Assembly (NCBI GenBank): GCA_012845835.1
Contig: JABAKD010000029.1
Span: forward strand, 9,474,231-9,538,230
From: Undaria pinnatifida
Taxonomy: Eukaryota; Sar; Phaeophyceae; Laminariales; Alariaceae
Length of the DNA stretch: 64,000 nt
Direction of reading: 5' to 3'
A program made the position numbers and the translations under genes. How positions within the stretch are numbered: the stretch's first letter is position 1; every line of letters starts with the position of its first letter. Under the pieces are notes generated by a model. That model saw only the letters and a list, made by a program, of their open reading frames with translations. It searched no databases and was not told where the DNA came from. Positions 55,055-64,000 of the stretch are shown here, piece after piece.

Positions 55055-55600
55055 AAGCCGATGCGGGTGGTGTTTCCACACCGTGCGGGGCGGATTCTAC
55101 CCGACGGATCTCCGATTGTCCCCCCGAGTTTTTGGGATTGTGGATGTATGGAAGGGTTTCTGATCCGACGATGGGACCCTATCCTCCCCGAACGCGACGG
55201 GACCTTAATTTTTTGCCGCAAGTGGCAACCCCGTCACGCGTTGGCTTCACGAGCCCCTGCCAATCAGCGATCAGCCGATGGGGGTGGGGTTTCCGCACCG
55301 TGCGGGGCGGTATCGGCCCGGGTGACGGGTTGCAGCGCAATTGTGCTACAGGTTCTCCGCCAGCTCGGATGTCTCTCGCCTTGATCACCGCTTTTGCCCC
55401 CGGGGCGTTGGAGTTGCAGATGTACGGAAGGGTTTATGCTCCGGGGATGGGACCCTACCATCTCTGGATGCATCGGAACCTCGACGTTGTCCCGAGGGGC
55501 AACTCCCGCCGCGCGCTGGCTCCATTAGCCCCAAATAATCGGCAATCAGCCAATGGGGGTAGGGTTTCCACACGTTGCGGGGTGTACCGACCCGGGGGAT
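55055..55600 (+). repeat. GC-rich array of 213-278-bp units
   Basis: Three starts of GATGSGGGTGGKGTTTCC followed by CACCGTGCGGGG lie at about 55061, 55274 and 55552. Each unit also holds ATGTAYGGAAGGGTTT and GATGGGACCCTAYC. It can be read as open frames but phases differ between units because the periods (213 and 278 bp) are not consistently multiples of three. Confidence 0.7.
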
Positions 55601-55829
55601 CGCCGTTTTCGTCCGCGGGTTGTCTACCCTACCTTCCCCCACTTCCCCCCCCCCCTCTGGTCCTCTCCTCCCTCTGTCCGTTTGTTCTGTTAGCTGTTCT
55701 CATGTCGCTTGACACCCCACCCCACCCCACCCCACCCCTCCACCCATCGACCCACCCATCCCAATCACCCCCCACCTCTATGTCCGCTTTTCTGTCTTCA
55801 TAGCCGTTACTAGGTCGCTTGATAGCGCT

Positions 55830-58800
55830 ATGTCCGCGGTCACCGAGCCAGCGGTGGCGACACCAGCGCCAACGCCCGTAGAGGAGGGGCCAACCCCAAC
55901 CCCAACCATCGTTCCGCCGGAGTCCAGCGTGGAAGGGGGATCGGAACAAGAAGAATCAGGGGACGCTTCGAAGTCTTCCCCTGGGTTATCGCCATCCACG
56001 TGGAAACCCAACGCGGATGCCGCGGAGTGGAAACCCAACTTTGGGGCGCCTGCGGCTCCGGTTCCTGGGAGCCATTCTCCAGTAGCGGGGGAGGGTGGCG
56101 GGGCGGAAGGGAGAGAGGAGCGAGGGAAGGGAGAGGAGGGGGGAGCGGGGAAGGAGGTGAGGTGTTTAGGTTTAGGAAGGTTGGGCTGTGGGGTGGTGAT
56201 TGGGAGAGATGAGCTACGTAACATGCTTACTCTGTAGTTGTGTGTGTTTTTTGTGGTAGGAACAGTGGTACTAGCAGCAACATTAGTATGTCGTACACGT
56301 AGAGTAGTTGGAATTGCTCTAGTATTCGAGTATACTTGGAAGCGGTAACATTTAGTTGTTCGTATTAGGTGTAGTAACAGCAGCATGAATAGTAGTATTA
56401 ATAGTAGGAACTAGGAGTATCTTTGGTACTACTATATTTGTGGTATGTTGGTATTAACAGCATTTATGTAGTCACAGCAGTAGCAATAGTAACAGTTAGT
56501 GTTTTTGAGTTACTTTTATGTTGTTGATCGTTTCGGTAGCGTACGTGGCACGAGGGCGCTAACACCGTAACCGATTGTTATCGCAGTTACAACTAGAAAC
56601 CCTTTTTGGGTGACAAATTACATGGGAGTTAGTATAGGGAGGGGTTTGGGGGCTCTAAAGGGGTAAGGGCGCGCTTCCGGGACACTTTTATTTTTTGTGT
56701 GTTTTTGTTGATTATTCGAGTTCCCAAAAACTGTTAATTTGTTTTTTTCAGCAGAAGAAATACTATATCTAGTATATATGTTCTTGCGGCAGGCAAACAC
56801 GCCTGACGGAAAGCGGTACGCCTCCTGAACCAAACCGGCTCCTCCACCGCGGTCGATCTTTAACGAAAGCGTACGTTCACGGCTTTGTTTTTTGCAACTC
56901 CTGCTCTATCACTGCGTCGCATTCAACCCGAAATATGCCTGAGACTAACGCTGTAAATATCTCTGCCGTCTTTTTCAACGTGAAAAACTTACAAGTTCTC
57001 GCGTCACGGATGCTATTTAACGTTGAATTTCGGCGACAATGCCAACCACTGGTGTATCGTCCGATGCCAGCCTCTATCGGAGCCCCGCGTGTCTTGCAAC
57101 ACGAGCGCCACAATGTAGTTGTACGGGTTAGGGGCTGCAGAATGACCAAAATACAGGCATATCTCCACAAAATGCAAACACAACAAGGCGTACGTTTTTG
57201 TGATATGCTGGTAATTCAAACATGGTTGGGCTAAAGGTAAGCTTTCTTCATAAACCGACTGCGAAGGTGAAGCAGGTTTTGGTTCAGGAGGCGTGCCGTT
57301 TCACTGAGGCGTATTCCATAGGCTTCCTCATGCTGGAAATTGTATAGCTGATGCGGAAAAGAAAATTTGTGCAACAGAAATGCGAAATAATATGTAATAT
57401 ATATACAGTACCCCCTTTTGTTCCCCGCCCAGTTCGTTCAAACGCCCCACTTACAATCGAAATCGGCCAGAGTAATAAACACTAATAAGCCATTGATATC
57501 ACGTCATTATCTTTCTAGCCATCCATGACGTAGCTTTCGTTCATCCCCCCTCCCCCCCTCCAACGCCCCCTCCTTCCCCACACCCGGCACGATCGCCTAG
57601 ACCCAGCACCGTGCGTATAGTAGGCCCCTACATATATGATTAGTACGCGCGATCGGAGGATCACACACAATGTTGCGAACAATCAGTGTCGACGAAATCA
57701 TTGATTTTAGTATTATATGTGAACCTAAACCTTATGAAAACCCTTCCCCCCCCCCCTCCCCCCCCCGCCTTTTTTTTTTTTTTTTTTTTTCCCTCCCTCG
57801 CTTCCTCTTGCGTAAACGCCCCACCTACTATCGAAATCCGCCAGAGTAAATCCGCCAGAGTAATGAACACTTCCACGCCCTGGATATCGCCTCGTTATCG
57901 TTTCAGAGCCGTCCATGCCGCTGCTGAAATTCCCACCCACCCCCGTCCCCAACGCCCCCTCCTTCCACCCACCACCCGCACCATCGCCTAGACCTAGCAC
58001 CACGCGTATAGCAAACCCCTACATCAATGCGACCTAACGCCCTCCCCCCCCGCCCCCGGCCCCCCCCGCCACATTCCTCCCCCTCCCCCACAAGAAATAC
58101 TTATAGTTTCCACGCACAAATAGACCTGTCCCACCCGTTCCCTCCCCCCCCCTCCCCCCCTCCCGCCCCCCTTTTGATCAAAATTAGGCCCCCACGTCCT
58201 TAAAAACTCCGCCCTCCCCTCACCGGTTGTTCGACTTACAGGATTCACTTGATAAACTGATGAATTTCCTTCCACAGCTGTCAGATTCTGTCCCCCTCAG
58301 AAACGGGTTTTATAGTTTCCGCGCACAGACTGCCTAACATCACCCTGTTGACCCTGATAGCTACACTGTAGTTGCAAGGGGAGTCGCCGACCTATATCCT
58401 TAATGAAGACACACAACCCGTAATACGCGCGATCGGAGTATCACACACAGCTTGCAAAGATAAGAGTCGACAAAAAATTCGATCTCACAGCTGGAGTGTA
58501 TTTTAACTTTTATAATATACAGTATGGACCAGCGAGTTTTTTCTTTTCTTGCAGACGTCCCTGCAATGTAATCCCGCCGTAGCCGTTCTCGTGTTTTTCT
58601 TGCTTTCCGCGTTATGCCACTACTACTGCTGGAGTTCTTCACCGCTATCTCCACCGAGGCGTGATCCCCCCCCCCCCCGCCCCCCGCCTGTCTCCCGCCC
58701 GTCTCCTATATCCGCGGAGCAGGATGTAGACGCCGCAAAGCCAGCAGCAGGGGGTGAGGCTGCCGTTAAGGATAGCGCAGGCACCGTCGCCAAGTAAGAG

Positions 58801-60384
58801 GACCATCGTGTTTCCGTTTTTTCTAATTTTTGGTTTTTCCTTGTGGCATGTATGAGGGGGTGGGGGTCGGTCGGGGGGGGGCGGTGGGGGTTTGGCGGAA
58901 TGAGGGTGAGGGGTTGGGGGCGTAAGGTCGACGAGCTCGGGTCGGCGAAGCATTTTGCGTTCGTTCGGCTTTGTGGTCCCTTAGTCTATCGGTCTGACAT
59001 GTAACCACGTTGTCAGAAGAGTAGGATCTCTGCAGAGGAAGGAGGGAGGCGGGAGGGATTTGCATCAGTCAGCTGTTAATAGTGTAGCGTCTTGTCGTTG
59101 GGTCTGCATAATTTCACCGGTGTTATGTGGTGGTGCATTTACTTGTAATCGTGCTTGCTTCTGTCTGCCGTGGTGATGCGGCCTCCGCGCTTAGTTTTGA
59201 TAAAAATGACAGACTTCTAAACCGTGTTTTGCAGCGTTTAAGCAGAAGAACGTGCATGCCGATAATATCAGTATAAAACCCTCGAGGATATATCCCAGGA
59301 CGACGCCGGACTCCACGCATGGTATTAAGAGATTTGCTATTCTAGCTACGAGTAGAGTTACCAGGGAAGTATGCATCCTCGAGGATGTATCCCGGGACAG
59401 CGCCGGACTCCACGCATGGTATAAGATACAACAGCCGGTCGCCCCGGTGGCGTATCAGGTTACCCTCGAGCCTGGTATAGGTCAGTTTCGTGAGTTCGAG
59501 CCCCGGCGAGTGCATACTCGTATAAATTCGTTGGGACTTTTTATTGTGCACAAATTGACTTGCGGAAAGCGCGAGAGCGTGAGTTGCAACACTCGATGAA
59601 AAATCGACGAGCAGTGGGATTGCTGAACCCTATGCGCGATAAAATTGAAGGCAAGAACCGGGGGGGAGAAGGGACGACACCTGTGACCACCGCTTGTGCA
59701 GAAGCTGGAAGGCAAAAGTTGCTGTCCCAACGACCGTATACCAAGGAAGATAACACACCCCCTCGGCCCATTTTCGAAGTTGATTTTCCGGACGACAGGC
59801 CAAGCGTAAACGTCCAGCGATGCGATTATTGAAAATGTCTCGATGACGGAAGACTTCCGAAACCGCCTAATTCGTTGTGTGCTATATACCCCTTTGTCGG
59901 AGAATTTGGCTCTGAACGTTCGTCCCAGTGGGTGTGCCATCTTGGGTGTTTTTATGGTGACATGTGATGCAGAGGAGTCGGGCAGGCAAATCTGGCGCGG
60001 CGTGACTGCTGGCTGACCTTCCGGCTTTTCCTATTTTCCCCGTGTGTATGTGTGTTTTTATCCTTTTTAGCGGGAAGGATGGTGCGGCAACGGAGGCGTC
60101 GTCGCCACCTCTTGCTAAGGCTACGGGGGCTGATGATGTCTCGGCTTCGAAGGAGAAGAACGCCACCGAGGCGTTGGAAGGGGTGAGACACCGAAATTTG
60201 GGATACGTCAACCCTTTCATCCTACTAGAACTTTTAACTCCTTGTAATTCCGGGTAGGTTCACTCTTTCGGACCGCTGCTCCAACTTTTTTCGTACTCTG
60301 ATTCTGAGTAGGCCTACCCCTGTAGACTACTTCTCAAACTTTTTCCACCTCTAGTTCCGTGTAGGTTTTTGACCGCTACTCCCA

Positions 60385-60424
<40 letters not shown>

Positions 60425-61498
60425 CCAATTCTGAATGTGATCAAGTTTATCATCCTTGTCGGCTGCTACGAACTCCAACTTTTTTTCAACTTTGATCCTG
60501 GTGATAGCTTCACCCTTATGGAGTAGTAATTGCGGCGCAGTTTCGACTTCGTGGTTATTAAAGTGCAGCAAGCAGCCCGGACTGCTTCGTTTAACTGACG
60601 CCGAAATTGGCATGGTTTATGCTAGTGATCCCTCTCTAGTGCCGGTATGCGCCAGCCGGAAAATGCCGGCACTACAACGGTGGCAACCAGCACAACTACG
60701 CACGCTGCCACTAGTTGTTGATAGTTGTTGACGTCTGTTCAAAGCGATTTTACAGGCACTATACTTGTAGCGGGTGGCCGATGCTGTAATTTTCTGTTTT
60801 GTTTCGACATGTTTCCCTCCTGAAGTTCTGAAAAGGTTCCAAGTTCTTGCGTCTCTCGACGTCGTTGGGTTCGCTTGCTGGAGGGACAAAATGTCGCCCG
60901 CCACGTCGCACCCCCACCACCCCACACGGTACCATACCATACCATATTATCATACCCGGTATACACTACCATGCGGTATCATACCGTACGATACGACATT
61001 GTAATATGGTATACCATACCATGCCGAATCGTACCAAACCATACCCTATCATACTATACCCTACCATGCCATACCCTACCATGCCATACCTAGTGCCTCC
61101 GTTCGCCTTGACACCTCGGTAAGGCATGCTGCGAGGCATGCCCTAGCAGACTTGCAGCGAGTGGGGGCGGTCTTTCTGGCGTGTGTAAGGCCGGACTCAC
61201 CCTCAAGGAGTGATACCTTCTGGCTGCTGCTTGTGGCCGCGAGGCTTAGGCGTGGCGGTAGAGTTGGGTCGTACGTGTGCGTTAGGCATGGTGAAATACG
61301 ATGCGCGTGTCTTTTTAGGCAGCAGCGGCGGAGCATCAATGCTTAATCGGCATGCTCGTGCGCGGAGGCAGGCGCCACAACGAGCCACACTACGGCGCAG
61401 ACTCGGTGGGAACTGCGCCGGCACGAGGCTGGATTCGACGACGAAGGAAGAGGGCGACTGAGCGTCGGCGGGGAAGAGACGGATTGAACTTTCCCTGA
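55830..61498 (+). CDS. Tentative four-exon gene, unknown function
   Basis: Four open segments join in matching phases: 55830-56156 (MSAVTEPAV.., donor GAG|GTGAGG, phase 0), 58555-58793 (acceptor CTTGCAG, donor AA|GTAAGA, phase 2), 60071-60182 (acceptor TTTTTAG, donor GGG|GTGAGA region, phase 0) and 61319-61498 (acceptor TTTTTAG, stop TGA), about 285 residues. Exon 1 is Pro/Glu/Ser-rich with two WKPN boxes (STWKPNADAAEWKPNFGAP), loosely like a PAM2 motif but with Trp at the key positions and two extra residues. Exon 2 has a hydrophobic run (AVAVLVFFLLSALCHYYC) and a Pro-rich stretch. Exons 2-3 end in Ala/Lys/Glu-rich sequence (KDSAGTVAN, then GKDGAATEASS). No family recognised; exon 4 is the weakest link, since two frames are open there. 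Intron 1 contains the inverted G-rich repeat. Confidence 0.35.
56240..57330. other. Intron or spacer, no second gene seen
   Basis: Contains TAGTA/ACAGCA-type low-complexity near 56270-56500, and a GGGAGTTAGTATAGGGAGGG segment (56625-56660) that also occurs near 5955-5990 in intron 1 of the SWSAP1-like gene. A 99-codon plus-strand frame at 56935 is unsupported. Confidence 0.35.
57335..58520 (-). repeat. G-rich dispersed family, inverted long copy
   Basis: The reverse complement follows the copy at 30045-31185 from CACTCCAGCTGTGAGATCG to GGCGTTTGAACGAACTG, with C-runs where the other copy has G-runs. Part of the unit is duplicated here: the island GTGCTAGGTCTAGGCGAT..GGGGGCGTT occurs twice (about 57560-57610 and 57950-58000). 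Confidence 0.75.
57770..57792 (+). repeat. T homopolymer
   Basis: About 22 consecutive T after a C-rich tract, within the inverted G-rich family copy. Confidence 0.9.
59280..59430 (+). repeat. Direct repeat of ~50 bp, 97 bp apart
   Basis: CCTCGAGGATATATCCCAGG at 59280 recurs as CCTCGAGGATGTATCCCGGG at 59376. Both are followed by CGCCGGACTCCACGCATGGT. It directly precedes the SINE head. Confidence 0.85.
59435..59712 (+). mobile_element. tRNA-derived SINE, full-length copy
   Basis: The head shows RNA polymerase III promoter boxes: box A TGGCGTATCAGG at 59448-59459 (one mismatch to TRGCNNAGYNGG) and box B GTTCGAGCC at 59494-59502 (perfect GWTCRANNC). The body follows: GAGTGCATACTCGTATAAAT, TTGCGGAAAGCGCGAGAGC, AAAATCGACGAGCAGTGGG, and a tail ending GTGCAGAAGCTGGAAG. 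It is about 95% like the copy at 63316-63605 by eye. It lies in an intron of the tentative 55.8-61.5 kb gene. No A-tail and no clear target duplication. Confidence 0.85.
60387..60424 (+). repeat. 38-T homopolymer
   Basis: Uninterrupted T run downstream of the third exon of the tentative gene. Flanked by T-rich CTCCAACTTTTTT-type repeats (60260-60500), several of them starting ACTTTTT after CTRCT. Confidence 0.95.
60640..60690 (+). repeat. GTGCCGG hairpin repeat, copy
   Basis: TAGTGCCGG at the left and CCGGCACTA at the right can pair across ~25 bases. Related hairpins occur at 63212-63262 and, degenerate, at 3412-3470. Confidence 0.6.
60931..61090 (+). repeat. ACCAT pentanucleotide repeat, degenerate
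   Basis: ACCAT/ACCCT pentamers with interruptions over about 160 bp. The same motif forms the purer array at 62201-62405. Confidence 0.9.
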
Positions 61499-61499
61499 A

Positions 61500-62200
61500 C
61501 GAGAACTTTTGTCTTTCATATCAGCACCGCAAGGTGCGAGCAGCATTTTGTTTTTTTGGGACGGTGGAGAAGGGGAAGCGACTGGAATTGAGTGCCAACG
61601 AGAGCAAGTGCGAAGGAGCGGGCCGAGTGATCTAAGGCGATGGGGCGGCCATGGAGAACTACAGCAAGAGGATGGCACACGGAGACCCACGACCCGCACG
61701 CACACCATCATCACGAGAGCAGCGATTGTCTTTTTTTTCAATTTTTTTTACCCAACGCGGGAAGACGGGGTGATTATTGATATTTGTATGGTGGTTTTCG
61801 GTTCGATTGCTCTTTTTCACTGCATGCCCGTGGGTCGTCACTCTGACAGCACGCCAGACAGCAGGCGCGTTCGTCTGTGCTCACGATTACCGTGCGGTTC
61901 GGACGGTGCAGGTAGCCCAACCGCTGTAGTTTGTAGCCGCGAGTTGTTTAATTGTGGGAACGGGGGAACTCTGTGCTGTGGTTGAGTGGATACCCGCAGC
62001 CATATGAGTTGAGTTTGCACATTGGATCATTGCATTTGTGCGCCTTCTTTGTATTGTGCGTTTTAGGCGGGAAAGCGTAGTATTTACCGGACGAATTTCG
62101 ATTTCACTTGGTTTTTTGGATCTTCCTAGGGCTCCAGCACCTTTGTGTCACCCGGACTCTAGATTTTTAACAAGAGTCAATGTGAGACAATAACAACAAT
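61500..62200. other. Intergenic, no supported gene
   Basis: Open frames on both strands between 61500 and 61985 have no recognised domain and no splice pairing I could support. Confidence 0.3.
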
Positions 62201-62405
62201 CCTACCCTACCATACCATACCATACCATTCCATACCATACCATACCCTACCATACCATACATACCACACCATACCACACCATACCATACCATACCATACC
62301 ATACCATACCATACCATGCCATACCACACCATACCATACCATACCATACCATACCATACCATACCATACCATACCACGCCCCACCATACCACGCCACACC
62401 ATACC
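62201..62405 (+). repeat. ACCAT pentanucleotide microsatellite
   Basis: About 40 pentamers, mostly CCATA, with scattered CCACA and CCCTA variants. Tyr/Gly/Met/Val/Trp frames on the minus strand are artefacts. Confidence 0.95.
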
Positions 62406-62700
62406 GAGGGTGCACGATTTTTCCCTAGTGGCATCTTAACACGTTTTCCCCAGCGCTCTCCCTTTCCCCACTCTACAGCTGAATCCCTCGTTTTCGGGGC
62501 AGTCAAGGTGAAGGTAGGACGGGGTCGTTTTTGCAAGTCGAAGTCGATGTTATTGCCTAACCTCTTTAGAACTCTACCACGTTTTTTTGGGACAATCTAA
62601 TTGAAGTTGGTGTGGGATTCATTGTCCATTAGTAAATGGGTTAGTGAATCAGAGCCAGGGCAACATGGTAGGCGCTCGTCCCCTCTTGTTAGTTGAGCAG

Positions 62701-62919
62701 ATGAAGTCCTATATCCTCTCCCTCCTCGCGGGAGCAGCGCTCTCGGGCTTGGCCGTAGAGCCGTCGCCAGCAGCGAAGGAAGACGGAGAGCAGGCGATGG
62801 ATGGGAAGTTGTTGGACCGACGTACCGCGTCGAACAACGGAATTGATTTTTTTCTTTTGGTTGGGAAGAAAGGCATTATTCGCTACCATGCACTCCTCCG
62901 TTTATTTATATCGCGTTAA
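62701..62919 (+). CDS. Small ORF with signal-peptide-like N-terminus
   Basis: ATG-initiated frame of 72 residues beginning MKSYILSLLAGAALSGLA, a short basic start, hydrophobic core and small residues, with a plausible signal-peptidase site before VEPSP. The following stretch is acidic (AAKEDGEQAMDGK), then DRRTASNNGIDFFLLVGKKG and a TAA stop. It could be a small secreted protein or the first exon of a larger one; no strong donor is seen before the stop. No family is recognised. Confidence 0.3.
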   Translation: MKSYILSLLAGAALSGLAVEPSPAAKEDGEQAMDGKLLDRRTASNNGIDFFLLVGKKGIIRYHALLRLFISR

Positions 62920-63310
62920 GGGTTCACATTTTCTTTCCTCGTCCACTCGCGTTGAAATTGTATAATTTGACACGACCTTGCTTTGTCTGCCACACAAAAC
63001 TACCAGGGATTTTCACAATTAAATCTCCCGGGTCGTAATTGGTCAGGGTGACCCTCTTCGACCCGTGGTTTCACGAAGGGATGCGACCCGGCCCGTGAGA
63101 GTTTAAACACCTCCCGACCCGCCCCGACTCGAACCGTGCATTTTTTGTAAGCGTTTTCACCCGGGCCGAGTCATGGCCCGCGAAAAGCCTTGCAATACGA
63201 AACAGTGGGGGGCTCCCAGTAGTGCCGGCATGTGCCAGCCTAACATACCGGCACTATTGGTAATAGGTTTGCTATAGAGTAAAAACGTTATATTAACCCC
63301 TATAGAAGTG
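62920..63310. other. Intergenic with GACCCG-type repeats
   Basis: CGACCCGTGG, GCGACCCGGCCCGTGAG, CGACCCGCCCCGACTCG and CCCGGGCCGAGTC near 63056-63175 form overlapping GC-rich dyads. The 63212-63262 GTGCCGG hairpin follows. No gene is supported. Confidence 0.4.
63212..63262 (+). repeat. GTGCCGG hairpin repeat, copy
   Basis: CCAGTAGTGCCGGCATGTGC, then ACCGGCACTATTGG. The arms AGTGCCGG and CCGGCACT are perfectly complementary. Matches 60640-60690. Confidence 0.65.
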
Positions 63311-63315
63311 TATAA

Positions 63316-63605
63316 CCGGTCGCCCCGGTGGCGTATCAGGTTATCCTCGAGCCTGGTATAGGTCAGTTTCGTGAGTTCGAGCCCCGCCGAGTGCATACTC
63401 GTATAAATTCGTTGGGATTTTTTCTTGTGGACAAATTGACTTGCGGAAAGCGCGAGAGCGTGAGTTAGCAACACTCGATGAATAATCGACGAGCAGTGGG
63501 ATTGCTGAACCGTATGCGCGATAAAAATTGAAGGCAAGAACCGGGGAGGAGAAGGGATGACACCTGTGACCACGGCTTGTCCAGAAGCTGGAAAGTGAAA
63601 GTGTG
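63316..63605 (+). mobile_element. tRNA-derived SINE, second full-length copy
   Basis: Box A TGGCGTATCAGG at 63329-63340 and box B GTTCGAGCC at 63375-63383. The body and tail are as in the copy at 59435-59712, ending CCAGAAGCTGGAAAGTGAAA. Both full-length copies are on the plus strand; the truncated ones are on the minus strand. Confidence 0.85.
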
Positions 63606-64000
63606 CCAAATATATATATAAGCATGCACCTATACTTAATATGCTACTATTATCAATAGTAGTCTACCGATATACCTGGTACCAGGCTCCAACCCGACCT
63701 GAGGCCTACGCCCTAACCTAGCAGCTAGCCCGAAAATCGCAAGGGGTGGGATCAGGGTGTGTACCTAAAGTACAATGTTTTGGGTAGGGCTACATGGCTT
63801 GTATTCACCCCTAGGGTTATATTTACCCTTGGAGGTATATTATTTTTTCAGCTATAGAGGATAATTCGTGCCGAACGATTTCACCGGATCTATAGCGGGC
63901 AGTGTGGCACTGTTTTTGCCGAAATTTGAGGGACGCCCTCATTGTTACAGGTACCAGGTACGCAGCACGTACGAAAAAAGAGCGTGCCTTGACCCATTTC
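63606..64000. other. Edge sequence, no supported gene
   Basis: AT-rich. TACCTGGTACCAGG and GGTACCAGGTAC motifs occur near 63675 and 63950. Nothing else is seen. Confidence 0.4.

Noticed and set aside
54856-55803. 315-codon plus-strand open frame
   Set aside because: It starts in a trinucleotide microsatellite and continues through a GC-rich repeat array. The repeated units are read in different frames, so coding is unlikely.

Overview
This is a nuclear segment of a large, repeat-rich eukaryotic genome. It has widely spaced multi-exon genes with GT..AG introns, introns up to 4.5 kb, many C/G homopolymer runs and trinucleotide tracts, tRNA-derived SINEs, a hAT transposon, TRIM elements and dead retroelement pieces. 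The style (GC-rich, alanine/glycine/proline-rich exons set in AT-richer repeat-filled introns) fits a multicellular stramenopile such as a brown alga (Ectocarpus-like). That assignment is an inference from style, since no marker gene settles it. I saw no rRNA gene, no intact tRNA gene and no CRISPR array.

Layout. 0-4.8 kb holds repeats, including a ~215-bp tandem array with a perfect 36-bp palindrome. 5.0-10.5 kb (+) is a split gene whose exons join in phase into a RecA-fold ATPase resembling SWSAP1. 11.2-12.05 kb is a 24-bp minisatellite. 13.76-15.12 kb is a hAT transposon with an 8-bp target duplication and a decayed BED finger. 16.4-17.0 kb (+) holds the last exons of an unrecognised gene. 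17.7-19.5 kb (+) holds the 3' part of an AVEN-like gene. 20-36 kb is almost entirely mobile and repetitive DNA: a broken reverse-transcriptase-type element carrying a nested TRIM, inverted copies of its 3' end, a second TRIM, a small MITE, several 0.2-1 kb dispersed families and minisatellites. 38.3-45.9 kb (-) is a two-exon gene for a three-KH-domain RNA-binding protein of about 1,041 residues, with a repeat-filled 4.46-kb intron inside KH1. 46-55 kb is intergenic with SINEs and duplications. 55.8-61.5 kb (+) is a tentative four-exon gene of unknown function. 62.2-64 kb has a pentanucleotide array, a small ORF with a signal-peptide-like start and a SINE.

The recognisable host genes point to DNA repair/damage signalling (SWSAP1-like, AVEN-like) and RNA binding (KH). 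They are not an operon, and nothing suggests they act together. The richest signal is the repeat record: at least ten dispersed families have two or more copies here, and three insertions (hAT, TRIM, a 136-bp element) still show target-site duplications.
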